Positions 43,977 through 53,940 are shown, counted from the stretch's first letter. The stretch is DNA of 64,000 nucleotides from Sphingomonas sp. AP4-R1 (GCF_013113735.1 NZ_CP053346.1:1440001-1504000); one strand, 5' to 3'. Notes: generated by a model not told the origin, from the letters alone. Numbers and translations are program-made.

Positions 43977-45479
43977 ATGAAAGATGAGCGCATAGCCTAC
44001 TGGACAGAGGAATGGCCGAGCCGCAACTTCGGAGACTATATCAGCGAATATTTTCAGCGAACGATGTTCCTCGCGCCGCTGGTGCAGGCGGATCGCTATC
44101 GGCTGATCGGCAGCGTTATCGACGAACATGTGCTGCAAGGCGATTTGGATGCGTGCGATGCACCGGACGCGCGTATCGCGCTTTGGTGCTGTGGAAAGCG
44201 CGACGACCGTGCGCTTTCTTCTGGCGTGCGCGATCGGTGCATCTTTCTTGGCGCTCGTGGCCCGCTGACCGTCGCTGCTCTCGGGCTGTCGTCCGATACG
44301 CCGATCGGCGATCCGGCGCTGCTCTTACCGCTTCTCTATACGCCCAAGGGGGCTCAGGCCGGCGGGACGATCTGCGTCCCTCATTACCATGAGCCGCGGG
44401 GCGCGCAGGAATTGGCGGCGGAAAGTGGTGCGGATTTGCTGCTGTCGCCGGCTGTCGATTCGATCGAAGCGCTGGAGGCTTTGATAGAAAAGATTGCCAC
44501 AGCTGATTTCGTTCTTGCGGGTGCGCTTCACGCCGCGATTGTCGCGGCGGCTTATGGGCGGCCTTTTGCTTATTGGAACACTGGTCATGTCGATGTGCCG
44601 ATCAAGTGGGATGATTTTGCTTTGTCGTTGGGCATCGACATGCCGCGGGTGCAGACCGTGGAAGAAGGCAGGGAGGTCTACCGCATCCGGAGCGCGCGCA
44701 TCAGGCTACCTTCCGCAAGCGGCATCCTCGGCTGCTGTCCGTTCGCTGTGCGGCCGCAGATCCTGATCCGTGCACTCGGTCAGGAGGCGGGCCTTCCGGC
44801 CTGCGATGTCGAGAAGCTTGCGGTCCTTGCTGAGAAAGGCCTGCTGCAGCAGGCTGGGGATGGGCTTTTCGATCGCCCTGCATCCGACCTCCGCAGGGCC
44901 GAAAAAGATGCGGCATGGCGATTGCAACGAATGGACTCCATCGTCGATGGCCTTGGCCATACCCTCGAATGGATCGCGTCAGAAGCGCATGCCGCTCGAT
45001 TCCGCTTCGCTTCAGAGAGAGAGATGAAGATGAGTGCCGGCTCCGCGGGCGCCGCTTTTCTAGGGGATGGGTGGTCCAGCCCGAACGAGATCGGCCCATG
45101 GAGCGAGGGGGAGCACTCCATCGTTGAACTGCCTCCGACTACCGGATGGGCCGAGGCGGCCGTGCTGATGGCCACTGGTTACGTATTCGTTCCAGACACC
45201 GGTGATCGGGCTCCGCAGACGATCGCGGTGAGGTTGAACGACATTCCCGTGGCGATGGAAACGGTTGAGGTCGTTGAGGGGAGTCATACGCGGCCAATAA
45301 ACTTCATGATCCCGGTGCCGACCAAGCTTCGCAAGCGAGGCGGGGTGTTGACCATGACATTTTCGTACGGAAGGCCGATTTCGCTGCGGGCGGCGGGGGT
45401 GGGTAGCGACGAGCGATTTATCGCCATGGCATTGGTTTCGTTGTCCCTCGCTGAGGGGAAAGAAGGCTGGACGCCGTAA
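43977..45479 (+). CDS. Polysaccharide pyruvyl transferase-family protein with C-terminal GW module
   Basis: 500 residues. N-terminal 1-260: RIAYWTEEWPSRNFGDYISE, IFLGARGPLTVAALGL, PIGDPALLLPLLY and ADFVLAGALHAAIVAAAYGR are typical of the family that transfers pyruvate ketals from phosphoenolpyruvate onto sugars; some members are glycosyltransferases instead. A linker of about 100 residues has WRLQRMDSIVDGLG. From about 354 the module FLGDGWSSPNEIGPWSEG and TIAVRLNDIPVAME runs to the end. The fusion suggests that the module brings the enzyme to its glycan. Confidence 0.78.
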   Translation: MKDERIAYWTEEWPSRNFGDYISEYFQRTMFLAPLVQADRYRLIGSVIDEHVLQGDLDACDAPDARIALWCCGKRDDRALSSGVRDRCIFLGARGPLTVAALGLSSDTPIGDPALLLPLLYTPKGAQAGGTICVPHYHEPRGAQELAAESGADLLLSPAVDSIEALEALIEKIATADFVLAGALHAAIVAAAYGRPFAYWNTGHVDVPIKWDDFALSLGIDMPRVQTVEEGREVYRIRSARIRLPSASGILGCCPFAVRPQILIRALGQEAGLPACDVEKLAVLAEKGLLQQAGDGLFDRPASDLRRAEKDAAWRLQRMDSIVDGLGHTLEWIASEAHAARFRFASEREMKMSAGSAGAAFLGDGWSSPNEIGPWSEGEHSIVELPPTTGWAEAAVLMATGYVFVPDTGDRAPQTIAVRLNDIPVAMETVEVVEGSHTRPINFMIPVPTKLRKRGGVLTMTFSYGRPISLRAAGVGSDERFIAMALVSLSLAEGKEGWTP

Positions 45480-45503
45480 TGCTTACTCGCCATTAGGCAG
45501 TCC

Positions 45504-47963
45504 ATGCCTCTGATGTTCAAGACGAAGAAATCTGCCGGCGTTTCGGTGACTCCGGCCGTTCACCGCCTCATCCAGCAAGCCAATGCCGCCCGTGCGTCGG
45601 GCGGCTGGAGCGTCGCTGCAGAGTATTTTGCAGCGGCTGTCGCGCGCGATCCCTCACTCTATCATGTTTGGATGCAGCTCGGACATGCGCACAAGGAAAG
45701 CAAATCCTATCAAAAGGCGGAACAGGCCTATCTGAAGGCCACAGAGCTGCGGCCCACCGCTGGTGAGCCTTACCTTCACCTGGGGCATCTTTACAAGGTG
45801 ACAGGCGATTACGTTAAAGCCGGCCGGGCTTATATGCATGCAGTCAAAGTCGATCCCGCCAACGCCGACGCGGTAGCGGAGTTGCATCGCCAACTCGGGG
45901 CTTCGAGCGGTATGACGCGTGATCGCATGTTACAGTTTCTTGAACAGGAGTTTGGTGAGGACGTGGTCGACACCGACGAAGGTTTGGGCCGTTCCGTGAG
46001 GCAGGCCAAGGAATCTCTTTCCAAAATACTCGCGCATCTGCCTGGCAAGGCGGAGGAAGCGCGGCTGTTACGGTCTGCGTCCATGATGCTGGAAAACATT
46101 GATCGAATGGCGCCGGCCGATGAAAATGAGGGCGAAGTCGCGCTCATCTTCGATGCATCGGATCTGATTGGTTATTATAGCCATGCTCGCCTCCCCACGG
46201 GAATACAGCGCGTTCAGATCGAAGCGATTACCAATGCGTTGAATGCGCCCAATCGGCAAGTAAAGATTTGTTGCTTCATTGATGGTAGAGAAGATTGGCT
46301 GGAAGTTCCAATCTCCCAGTTCCGTGCTATTACCGAGTTGAGCGTGCGTAGTGGAGCCCGGGACGACCCCGAATGGGTATCAGCATTGAATCGCCTGCAT
46401 CTCACGTTGGTGCTGGCTGATCCGCTTGAGTTCCCGGACGGCGCCTACTTGATTAATCTCGGGACTTCTTGGTGGTTGCACAATTATTTCCTTTTTGTGC
46501 GTGCTGCTCAAGAAAAACACCGAATCAAGTACATTCCCTTCATCCATGATTTCATTCCTATTGTGACGCCGCAGCATTGCGTGAAGGGACTTACGCAGGA
46601 CTTCATTTCGTGGGCCATTGGTGTCTTTGAGCACGCCGCCTGCTACCTCGTCAATTCGCAGGCAACCAAACGTGACCTGCTGAAGGTCGCGGCAATTTTG
46701 GGCCATGACGTCGATCCGGACGATATTGCCGTGATCCGGCTGGACGCAGACTTCCGCAAGCCAGAAACGCGGCAGTTGGCCCGCGGCGAGCTTGCTAAAT
46801 GGGGGCTCGACAACGAGCCTTACGTGCTTTTCGTATCCACGATCGAGTCTCGTAAGGGGCACGTCGTCGCCATGGATGCATGGCTGGAATTGATACAACG
46901 TCATGGTGGCCGAAAGACGCCGCGGTTGGTCTGCGTGGGTAAGAACGGCTGGCTAAACGACGCCGTGTTTCAACGACTTGAGCAGAGCGACGAGCTTGCC
47001 AGCCGCGTAACGATCCTCTCCTATTTGTCGGATGAAGAGCTGTCGTTGCTCTATCGTAATTGCCAGTTCACGATTTATCCCAGCCTGTACGAAGGTTGGG
47101 GGCTGCCGATCACAGAATCTCTTTGCTACGGAAAGCCGGTGATCGCTGCGCGAAGTTCATCTCTTCCCGAGGCGGGCGGCGAATTCGCAGTTTATGCGGA
47201 GGCGGGCTCGCCCGTGCAACTGGCCAATGCTGTAGAAAACATGGTTTTCGATCCGGTCTATCGCGCCGAGCGTCAGCTTAAGATCGCGACAGATTTCCAA
47301 CCGCGTACCTGGTCGGATGTAGCTCAACAAATCGACGACGAGATCATGAGCTTGGTGCACAGTCGTCCGGCGCTAGCAGATCATGCAATTCCAAAAGCCA
47401 AGATTGGCGCGTATCATCCGGTTACCCGCAACGTTGCCACACGGATCTGGCCCGGCATTGGTTCGGGTGAAATTTTTCGCACGGGCCTGGGCTGGCTCTG
47501 GCCTGACACGTGGGGCTGTTGGACGCGGCCGGAGGGAGGCGAACTGACGATCGGCCTGCCAAGTGATAGAAAGCCACTGCGCGTATATCTGCTTTTGCAG
47601 AACTTCCCCAATCATACATGTCCGTGGCGGTTGCGGATCAAAGGACTTCCATCGATAGATGGAGAATTGCAGATGGGCGAACACCGGTGGGTTTCGTTCG
47701 ATTATCCGGTTTTGGACGATGGCGGCACTCTAAGGATGAAGCTACGAGGGGGGTGGTCGGAAATTATCAAAATGAGCACCGGTGGCACCATAAAGGAATA
47801 TTCTGCTTCGGTGGGCCTGAAGGGCTTTTTCCTCTGTGAAGCTGATGACCATGTCGCCCGGACAAAGTTTCTTGAGGCGGCATCGCTTGGAACGATTTCG
47901 GACCTCGATGCTTTCCGTGAGCATCTGGAGCCAACGCAGGACGAGGATGACTGGAATAATTGA
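45504..47963 (+). CDS. TPR - GT4 glycosyltransferase - GW module fusion
   Basis: 819 residues. Residues 30-135 hold three TPR units (SLYHVWMQLGHAHKESKSYQ, GEPYLHLGHLYKVTGDYVKA). From about 205 to 635 is a GT4 enzyme: YYSHARLPTGIQRVQIE, YVLFVSTIESRKGHVVAMDA, YPSLYEGWGLPITESLCYGK. From about 645 comes the module FRTGLGWLWPDTWGCWTRPE with WRLRIKGLPSIDGEL. Similar TPR-GT4 proteins extend large surface glycans. Starts at 45504 or 45513. It follows the pyruvyltransferase-like gene by 24 bases. Confidence 0.82.
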   Translation: MPLMFKTKKSAGVSVTPAVHRLIQQANAARASGGWSVAAEYFAAAVARDPSLYHVWMQLGHAHKESKSYQKAEQAYLKATELRPTAGEPYLHLGHLYKVTGDYVKAGRAYMHAVKVDPANADAVAELHRQLGASSGMTRDRMLQFLEQEFGEDVVDTDEGLGRSVRQAKESLSKILAHLPGKAEEARLLRSASMMLENIDRMAPADENEGEVALIFDASDLIGYYSHARLPTGIQRVQIEAITNALNAPNRQVKICCFIDGREDWLEVPISQFRAITELSVRSGARDDPEWVSALNRLHLTLVLADPLEFPDGAYLINLGTSWWLHNYFLFVRAAQEKHRIKYIPFIHDFIPIVTPQHCVKGLTQDFISWAIGVFEHAACYLVNSQATKRDLLKVAAILGHDVDPDDIAVIRLDADFRKPETRQLARGELAKWGLDNEPYVLFVSTIESRKGHVVAMDAWLELIQRHGGRKTPRLVCVGKNGWLNDAVFQRLEQSDELASRVTILSYLSDEELSLLYRNCQFTIYPSLYEGWGLPITESLCYGKPVIAARSSSLPEAGGEFAVYAEAGSPVQLANAVENMVFDPVYRAERQLKIATDFQPRTWSDVAQQIDDEIMSLVHSRPALADHAIPKAKIGAYHPVTRNVATRIWPGIGSGEIFRTGLGWLWPDTWGCWTRPEGGELTIGLPSDRKPLRVYLLLQNFPNHTCPWRLRIKGLPSIDGELQMGEHRWVSFDYPVLDDGGTLRMKLRGGWSEIIKMSTGGTIKEYSASVGLKGFFLCEADDHVARTKFLEAASLGTISDLDAFREHLEPTQDEDDWNN

Positions 47964-47991
47964 CTAGGCAGAAAAGATCGCTTCGATCGTT

Positions 47992-48978
47992 TCAATTCGG
48001 CACGAACAACGTTCTCCCGGCTGCGCTCAGTTCTCCAGCAAAGGTTGTTCTGAGCGCGAAGGCCCGGCCGGCTCCTGCAATATCTTCGGCCGCCTGTGGG
48101 TGCCGCGCGCACCAATCCATCTTTTCGATGAGGTCGGACATGTCGGAGCGTATTGGGACATAATGCTCCCACGCTGACAGGCGCGGCTCGAACCATTGAT
48201 GCCACGCGCTTTCTACGCGCAGCATGCAGGCGCCAAGCCGCAGACGTTGAATGAAGTTCCAGCTATTGGAATTTCCATCAATGTCGATTGCGTATCGGGC
48301 TCGCTGCATATCGGGAGTAGGGATATAGTTACGTATTAGGTCTTCCTGGCGAAGTCTCGCGTCGACTGCTGCATCGTGCTCTGGCGTCAGACCTTGAACG
48401 ACATTCGTGAATCCGCAATCTGCGCGCTTGCCGAGCGATGCGGCAATCCTGCAAAGCCTATAGCGTGGCAGGTCCTGCAATCGGTCAAGTGACAGGCCGA
48501 GGATGCCTGTAGTTGATCCGCGCCACAACAGTTGATCGTCCCGCTGTCTCCAAGGCACCGTCTCGACCAGAAAATCCTCGTAGCCACGAGCCTGATAGTA
48601 ATAAATATCGGGGACGAGCGTTATACTTGCCCAATCTTTGCGAGCTTCCCAGGAAGCGCTGACTGCGTCGCCAGGATTGTCTTCCGCCTGAAAAAGAAAG
48701 GACGGCGCATCGAAAGCAGCCGAATGTTCCTCGGCTGCAGTGACGGCATGTAGGTGGCGCAGATAAGTGATCGTATCGGCTACGCGTGGATGCGGCAGTC
48801 CACCGCAGTCTGCTGCTTCAAAGCGTAGCAGTCCTCTCTCCCGATGCACGAGGAACGTCAGAACTGTGTTCAAGCCGGGGCATATCCGGTCTGCGATCAC
48901 CTCTTGGGACAAAAGAGTAACATTCTCGTCGAGCACAAACATTGCTTCGCGGAGCCTTTCCCCAGTGCCTTCCGTCAT
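47992..48978 (-). CDS. GT90-family glycosyltransferase (CAP10/LpsA-like), probable xylosyltransferase
   Basis: 328 residues. QLLWRGSTTGILGLSLDRLQ, LPRYRLCRIAASLGKRADCG, RYAIDIDGNSNSWNFIQRL and MLRVESAWHQWFEPRLSAWE then HYVPIRSDMSDLIEKMDW are the family's ordered blocks. Characterised GT90 enzymes of fungi and animals mostly use UDP-xylose or UDP-glucose. The gene immediately upstream encodes UDP-xylose synthase, so a xylosyl donor is a strong guess. Convergent with the TPR-GT4 gene, 28 bases apart. Confidence 0.88.
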   Translation of the reverse strand: MTEGTGERLREAMFVLDENVTLLSQEVIADRICPGLNTVLTFLVHRERGLLRFEAADCGGLPHPRVADTITYLRHLHAVTAAEEHSAAFDAPSFLFQAEDNPGDAVSASWEARKDWASITLVPDIYYYQARGYEDFLVETVPWRQRDDQLLWRGSTTGILGLSLDRLQDLPRYRLCRIAASLGKRADCGFTNVVQGLTPEHDAAVDARLRQEDLIRNYIPTPDMQRARYAIDIDGNSNSWNFIQRLRLGACMLRVESAWHQWFEPRLSAWEHYVPIRSDMSDLIEKMDWCARHPQAAEDIAGAGRAFALRTTFAGELSAAGRTLFVPN

Positions 48979-48994
48979 CCTATCCTTGATCGTC

Positions 48995-49948
48995 TCATTT
49001 GGAAGTCAGCAACTCCCTGAAATACTCGATTGTCCGGGAAAGGCCCACCTCAAGGCGAACCTGCGGCTCCCAGCCCAGTTTAGACTTAGCGAAACTAATA
49101 TCAGGGCAGCGCTGCAGGGGATCGTCTTGAGGAAGCGGGCGATAGACGATTTCCGAATTGGAGCCCGTGAGATCGATCACGCGCCTTGCAAGTTCGGCGA
49201 CACTGATCTCGTGCGGATTCCCCAGATTCATTGGGCCGGTGCAGTCCTCGTCCGTCGCCATAAGCCGGACGAAACCTTCGACGAGATCGTCCACAAAGCA
49301 AAACGCACGGGTTTGGCTTCCGTCGCCATATAGGGTAATCGGCTGGCCACGGAGCGCCTGCACGATGAAGTTAGAGACGACGCGTCCGTCATTAGGGTGC
49401 ATCCGCGGTCCATAGGTATTGAAGATCCGCGCGACCTTGATCCGAACGCCATGCTGGCGGTGATAATCGAAGAATAGCGTCTCAGCGGCGCGCTTCCCTT
49501 CATCGTAGCAGGCTCGCGGTCCCAGCGGATTAACGTTGCCGCGATAATCTTCGGCTTGTGGGCTGATCGTCGGATCACCGTAGACTTCGCTGGTCGAAGC
49601 CTGAAAGATTTTCGCCTTCACGCGCTTGGCGAGACCCAGCATGTTGATGGCGCCAACGACACTCGTCTTCGTCGTCTGCACGGGGTCGAACTGGTAATGG
49701 ATCGGGGAGGCCGGGCAAGCCAGGTTGAAGATTTCGTCAACCTCGACATAGAGTGGAAACGTAACGTCGTGCCTCATTGCCTCAAAGTGCGGGCGCTTCA
49801 GCAAGGGCTCGATGTTGGCCTTGCTGCCGGTAAAATAATTATCGACGCAAAGGACGTCATGTCCTTCGTCAAGAAGGCGAGCGCAAAGATGAGATCCCAG
49901 AAAGCCGGCCCCGCCGGTTACCAGAACGCGCTTGATCGTGAGAGCCAT
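48995..49948 (-). CDS. UDP-glucuronate decarboxylase (UDP-xylose synthase)
   Basis: 317 residues, SDR-extended. [20 protein letters not shown] (NAD site), [49 protein letters not shown] with the catalytic YxxxK, and [20 protein letters not shown] are diagnostic of UXS. It decarboxylates UDP-glucuronate to UDP-xylose. A UDP-glucose dehydrogenase is not in this window. The inner ATG at 49948 was chosen, as AAGG lies 7 bases upstream; the outer at 49963 is possible. It precedes the GT90 gene by 16 bases. Confidence 0.92.
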   Translation of the reverse strand: MALTIKRVLVTGGAGFLGSHLCARLLDEGHDVLCVDNYFTGSKANIEPLLKRPHFEAMRHDVTFPLYVEVDEIFNLACPASPIHYQFDPVQTTKTSVVGAINMLGLAKRVKAKIFQASTSEVYGDPTISPQAEDYRGNVNPLGPRACYDEGKRAAETLFFDYHRQHGVRIKVARIFNTYGPRMHPNDGRVVSNFIVQALRGQPITLYGDGSQTRAFCFVDDLVEGFVRLMATDEDCTGPMNLGNPHEISVAELARRVIDLTGSNSEIVYRPLPQDDPLQRCPDISFAKSKLGWEPQVRLEVGLSRTIEYFRELLTSK

Positions 49949-50039
49949 GGGAGAACCTTGCAAATGCGATTAGGAAAATAATGAGCCACTGCCTTCTGCG
50001 CTCAATCGCTCAGTTGTGGGACTGGGGGGGGGCTTTTGC

Positions 50040-50702
50040 TCAGGCGGCTTGTAGCTGATTCTGATGATGCTGATCGATCGCCTCGTCGATCGTATCGAAG
50101 AACGTTAGTTCGCCGTTTCGTAACACAGCGCCCGTCGAGCAGTAGCTGCGCAGAGTGCCGGGATCGTGGCTGATCATGATCAACGTTCCGGTTTCAGCCC
50201 GATGGCGTAGTGCGGCTTCGCACTTCTGCCGGAAGCGGTCGTCGCCTGCGCCAGTCACCTCGTCGACGAGATAACAATCGAAGTCGATAGCAAGAGACAC
50301 ACCGAAAGAAAGACGGGCAGACATGCCCGCAGAGTAGGTAAATATGGGTTGGTTGAGATAGGGGCCCAGCTGTGCAAACTCCTCCACCCGCTCGAGCAAT
50401 TCGCGCTCGTTCCGGCCGTATATCCGGGATATGAAGCGCGCATTATCTGCGCCGGTCAGCGTCGATTGAAAGCAACTGGTATAGCCGATGGGCCAAGAGC
50501 ATGATCCCGAACGTTGAATGCGGCCGCTACTCGGCGCTTCCACCCCGGAAATAAGCCGCATCAGCGTGGATTTTCCTGCACCATTCGCGCCACAGATTCC
50601 GAGGCTCGCTCCATCCGGAATTTCGAAATTCAGGTCCTGATAGACCGTCTTGTGAAATTTCCCGACGTGGTAGATTTTCGAAACATTCTCAAACCGTATC
50701 AT
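50040..50702 (-). CDS. kpsT: Capsule ABC exporter ATPase KpsT
   Basis: 220 residues. Walker A GICGANGAGKSTLMRLISG, signature FTYSAGMSARLSFGVSLAID, Walker B CYLVDEVTGAGD and switch MISHDPGTLR. The alternate signature (YSAGM) and short length are typical of KpsT, which with KpsM flips or threads the lipid-linked capsule across the inner membrane. Fifteen bases after kpsE on the same strand. Confidence 0.95.
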   Translation of the reverse strand: MIRFENVSKIYHVGKFHKTVYQDLNFEIPDGASLGICGANGAGKSTLMRLISGVEAPSSGRIQRSGSCSWPIGYTSCFQSTLTGADNARFISRIYGRNERELLERVEEFAQLGPYLNQPIFTYSAGMSARLSFGVSLAIDFDCYLVDEVTGAGDDRFRQKCEAALRHRAETGTLIMISHDPGTLRSYCSTGAVLRNGELTFFDTIDEAIDQHHQNQLQAA

Positions 50703-50717
50703 CAGATGGCTCCGTCG

Positions 50718-51875
50718 TCAGGCCGAATGTTCGCGAACGCCGGCTACGATTAGCCATCCCAAGGAATAGAGTAGCACCAACACCACGAACACTGTGAATA
50801 CGATCTTTCCACTCTTGGGAAATAGAGCCCTCACGGGCATGTTCGGCTCTACGATCCGGACGACAAACAGTTGCTGCTTGCTCGCTTGCTCACTGGCTCT
50901 TTGCAGCGTCGCCGCAGCGTCGTCATAGCGCTTCGATGCGAATTGCTGTCGAAGCAGGAGGCCCTGATAGTCGCCGACATTTGCGGCGATGGCATTGGCG
51001 CCGCCCGATAGACGTGCGGACTCGGTAGCGACCTGGCCTTCGAGTGCCCGCACCCGCGATTCGACGGCGCGAAACTGCGGGCTTGAAGGCTGGACTGAAC
51101 CCGTCATCGCTGAACGTGCTGCTCGCGCCTGGGCCAGGTTGCCCTGCAACTGCTTTACAAGCTCAATTTGCGCCTGCCCCGTTGCTATAGGATCGATACT
51201 GCGACGACGTTGGCGAAACGCAGTGGTAGCACTCTGCGTCTGCCGCACCATCTGCTCGGCCGAAGCGAGGTTCCGACGTGCAACCTGAACCGAACTTTCA
51301 TAAGCTCGCCGGTTTAGAACGTTCACTCGCTGCTCGCCGAGCTCCAGAAGCGCGTTCACTAGGTCGTAGCTGTCCTGTGGGCGGAAGCCACGAACGCGGA
51401 TGCTCGTTATTCCTGTTTCTGGATTTTGAAGAACATCGACTTGGCCGCGATAGAATTTTAGCAATCGCTCGGGCGATGGATTGGCCGGGTTCAACCGGCT
51501 CAACAAGTCCGCTTCCGGCCGCCGGAACTTCTCGATAAGTCCATAGCGCTGCTTGAGCGCCCCCACCGCGTCGTGTGAGGATAGATAGTCGCTCACGCTT
51601 GATGCGTCGCTGGAACCGATTGAGACGCCGGCGCCCAGCATACCGAGAGCGGCGCCGAGACCAGGCGACTGCTGCTGAGGGCTCGCGTTAGCTGTACGGA
51701 CCAGAAAGTGCGCTTCCGACTCGTACTGGTTCGCTGCAATTAGGCTATAATACGCAGACACCATCAGCGTGGGTAACACCACGAAGACGATCCAGCGTCG
51801 TTTCGCCAAGAAGCTGAGCGCCTGCTGCAGGACGCCGCCATTCTGCCTGTCCGTCTCGAAAGTACCGTGCATCAT
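50718..51875 (-). CDS. kpsE: Capsule export inner-membrane co-polymerase KpsE (PCP-3)
   Basis: 385 residues. Two membrane helices (about 28-48 and 357-378) bracket a periplasmic domain rich in heptad-like helices (about 185-330, ASAEQMVRQTQSATTAFRQR). ESEAHFLVRTANA and MPVRALFPKSGKIVF are family landmarks. KpsE links the KpsMT exporter with the outer-membrane OPX protein. Two ATGs at the start (51875, 51872). Seven bases after kpsM, 15 before kpsT. Confidence 0.93.
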   Translation of the reverse strand: MMHGTFETDRQNGGVLQQALSFLAKRRWIVFVVLPTLMVSAYYSLIAANQYESEAHFLVRTANASPQQQSPGLGAALGMLGAGVSIGSSDASSVSDYLSSHDAVGALKQRYGLIEKFRRPEADLLSRLNPANPSPERLLKFYRGQVDVLQNPETGITSIRVRGFRPQDSYDLVNALLELGEQRVNVLNRRAYESSVQVARRNLASAEQMVRQTQSATTAFRQRRRSIDPIATGQAQIELVKQLQGNLAQARAARSAMTGSVQPSSPQFRAVESRVRALEGQVATESARLSGGANAIAANVGDYQGLLLRQQFASKRYDDAAATLQRASEQASKQQLFVVRIVEPNMPVRALFPKSGKIVFTVFVVLVLLYSLGWLIVAGVREHSA

Positions 51876-51882
51876 AAAGTTT

Positions 51883-52701
51883 CTAACTGAGATGAACGTG
51901 CTTGCGCACCAGTTTGATGGAAAGAATGCCGATCAGTGTCAATTCAAGACAGGCAAGGGTGAGATAGGTGACGTCGACATACGTGTCATTCAAAGACTCG
52001 AATTGTCCATATCGACACATCTCGAAGATATGCGTTGTCGGCAGATAGCCCAACCAATCCCTATATGGCCGCGGAACCCACTTCATCATGTAGAATCCGC
52101 CAGCGATCGGCATGAACAGGTAGGTCATCGGATGCACCAGCCGGGCCACAAGCCGATTTTCGTGCGTCGCTGCGCAGCAGATCATCGACATCGCCCAAGA
52201 AAACCAGACCATGTAACCTGCGCCGGCGATCAGCCAAAGCGGACGTGCTGGGGGCAAAGAAAGATCAAACAGACAGGCCATCAAAAGCAGGAACGATACC
52301 GTGCCGCAGACGGCCGCGCTCTCCAGTAGGGCTCGCGCAGCCAGCATATCAAAAACCGTCACCATGCGGTGATAGAGTAGCGGGCGGTTCGTTTCGAGAG
52401 TGCCTTCTGCCCGTCCAAAAATGCCGCGGAAGATGATGAAAATACCATATCCGACCAGCGAGAATGGAACGGGCAGAATGTCCGTTCCGATATGGCCGGG
52501 GGCTACACCGTGAATGCCGGCGACGGCACCCGCAAGGAGCATCGGCTCCAAGAACATCCAGAGATAGCCGACATTTTCGCGGCCATAACGCGTATGCAAT
52601 TCGCGCATAATCAAGGCGCCAATAACACGCCTCTGTACCTCGAAGGACTGAGCGAGCGACGTGCTGCAGTCAAAACCGCTAGTTTCTGCACGGGTGCTCA
52701 T
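51883..52701 (-). CDS. kpsM: Capsule ABC exporter permease KpsM
   Basis: 272 residues, ABC-2 type, six hydrophobic helices from about residue 40. IGALIMRELHTRYGRENVGY then LWMFLEPMLLA is the amphipathic lead-in and first helix characteristic of KpsM/Wzm. The start at 52701 overlaps the stop of the upstream glycosyltransferase (ATGA), which decides between it and an open extension to 52764. Confidence 0.94.
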   Translation of the reverse strand: MSTRAETSGFDCSTSLAQSFEVQRRVIGALIMRELHTRYGRENVGYLWMFLEPMLLAGAVAGIHGVAPGHIGTDILPVPFSLVGYGIFIIFRGIFGRAEGTLETNRPLLYHRMVTVFDMLAARALLESAAVCGTVSFLLLMACLFDLSLPPARPLWLIAGAGYMVWFSWAMSMICCAATHENRLVARLVHPMTYLFMPIAGGFYMMKWVPRPYRDWLGYLPTTHIFEMCRYGQFESLNDTYVDVTYLTLACLELTLIGILSIKLVRKHVHLS

Positions 52702-53915
52702 TGAGTGACCCTGTCTACCAAATCTATCACCGTGTCCATATGGCTTCCCCATTCGGGAAAGCACCAGTGCTTCAGGCGCGCGAGCTGCGCGGCACGCAGC
52801 GGACTATCGGATCGATGATAGTCCAGGATAATGTCGCGCCAACTTGATCCATCCAGGGGGTCGAGATAGTCCGGGACTTCGCCACCCGCTTCGCGCAGCG
52901 CGGCAAGGTCTGAACAGACGACGGGCACTCCTAGGGACAGCGCCTCCGTTACCGGCATTCCATATCCTTCGGCGAAGGAAGGAAGCAGCAGGGCTTTCGC
53001 ACGTGCGAGCGTTTCCGTCACCTCGACGTCGCTCATATCGTTCCGTTCCACCACATAAGGTTTCAGCACGGCACACCGCTCAAGCATGTCCACCACTTGC
53101 TCGTTCTCCCAGCCGCGCCGCCCGATAATAATCAGACGCGGGACATCGCCGACAGCAAGCTGGGCGAAGTTTCGCCACAGGTTTAAAAGAAGCAAGTGGT
53201 TCTTCCGAGGCTCGATTGTTCCGATGCACACGAATTGGCTGCCAGCCACAGGATTGCCGGAGAGTTTACGCTTCGTGGTGCCGAGATGCGCGACCGCGAT
53301 TTCGCGGGCCCGTGGTATGCGTTCTAGCCAAGTATGAAGTGAAGCCAGCGTTGCGCGTGAATTGCACAGTATGCCATCGGCGAGATTCGCGATCGTCCGG
53401 ATGCGCGCCTCATGTTTGGCGACGCCATCCGGCCGGCCATATTCGGGAAACTCTATTGGGATTAGGTCGTGAACGAGGCAAACGAAGCGGGCACGCTCGT
53501 TAGCCAGGATTCGTTGCACTAGATTGGGCCGTGTAAGATTGTTAGGCGACGCTTGAAGATAGACGCGCGGGCGATCCTCCAGCGAGCCCGCGCTGAAGCG
53601 CGGCCTTAAAGCAGCCAGCGTGCTCGCCACGAAGCGCCGTTTGTCCCAGACAGATGTAAAGCCATGAGAGGACCACCGCTGCTCGGTAACGTCAAGAAAG
53701 CGAAGCACGGCCGAGCGATCCAATCGCCCATAAAAACCCATGGGATGCACGGCCGCGAAAGATAGCCGCTCGGGCACGCGCGCAAGAAGGCCGCGCGCAT
53801 AAGCCATCTCACAACGGTCCACGCCTGTCGGCGTGGCGTGCGTGATGCGCGACAGCAACCGCGAGAGATCGAGCACAATCTCGGCCGGATTATCTACTGT
53901 GATGGACGCCGCCAT
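52698..53915 (-). CDS. Glycosyltransferase, GT4 family
   Basis: 405 residues. IVLDLSRLLSRITHATPTGV then DRCEMAYARGLL, VCLVHDLIPIEFPEYGRPDG, FVCIGTIEPRKNHLLLLNLW and PSFAEGYGMPVTEALSLGVP mark a GT4 enzyme. The opening is shared with mannosyl- and other capsule transferases that read as 'LDxSRLL...PTGIDR'. It is between the oxoamine synthase (25 bases) and kpsM (overlap) in the conserved export run, so it may act on the conserved lipid linker and not on the variable repeat. Confidence 0.87.
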   Translation of the reverse strand: MAASITVDNPAEIVLDLSRLLSRITHATPTGVDRCEMAYARGLLARVPERLSFAAVHPMGFYGRLDRSAVLRFLDVTEQRWSSHGFTSVWDKRRFVASTLAALRPRFSAGSLEDRPRVYLQASPNNLTRPNLVQRILANERARFVCLVHDLIPIEFPEYGRPDGVAKHEARIRTIANLADGILCNSRATLASLHTWLERIPRAREIAVAHLGTTKRKLSGNPVAGSQFVCIGTIEPRKNHLLLLNLWRNFAQLAVGDVPRLIIIGRRGWENEQVVDMLERCAVLKPYVVERNDMSDVEVTETLARAKALLLPSFAEGYGMPVTEALSLGVPVVCSDLAALREAGGEVPDYLDPLDGSSWRDIILDYHRSDSPLRAAQLARLKHWCFPEWGSHMDTVIDLVDRVTQ

Positions 53916-53940
53916 GGAAAGGAGGGCGCTTGCCCAGCTC

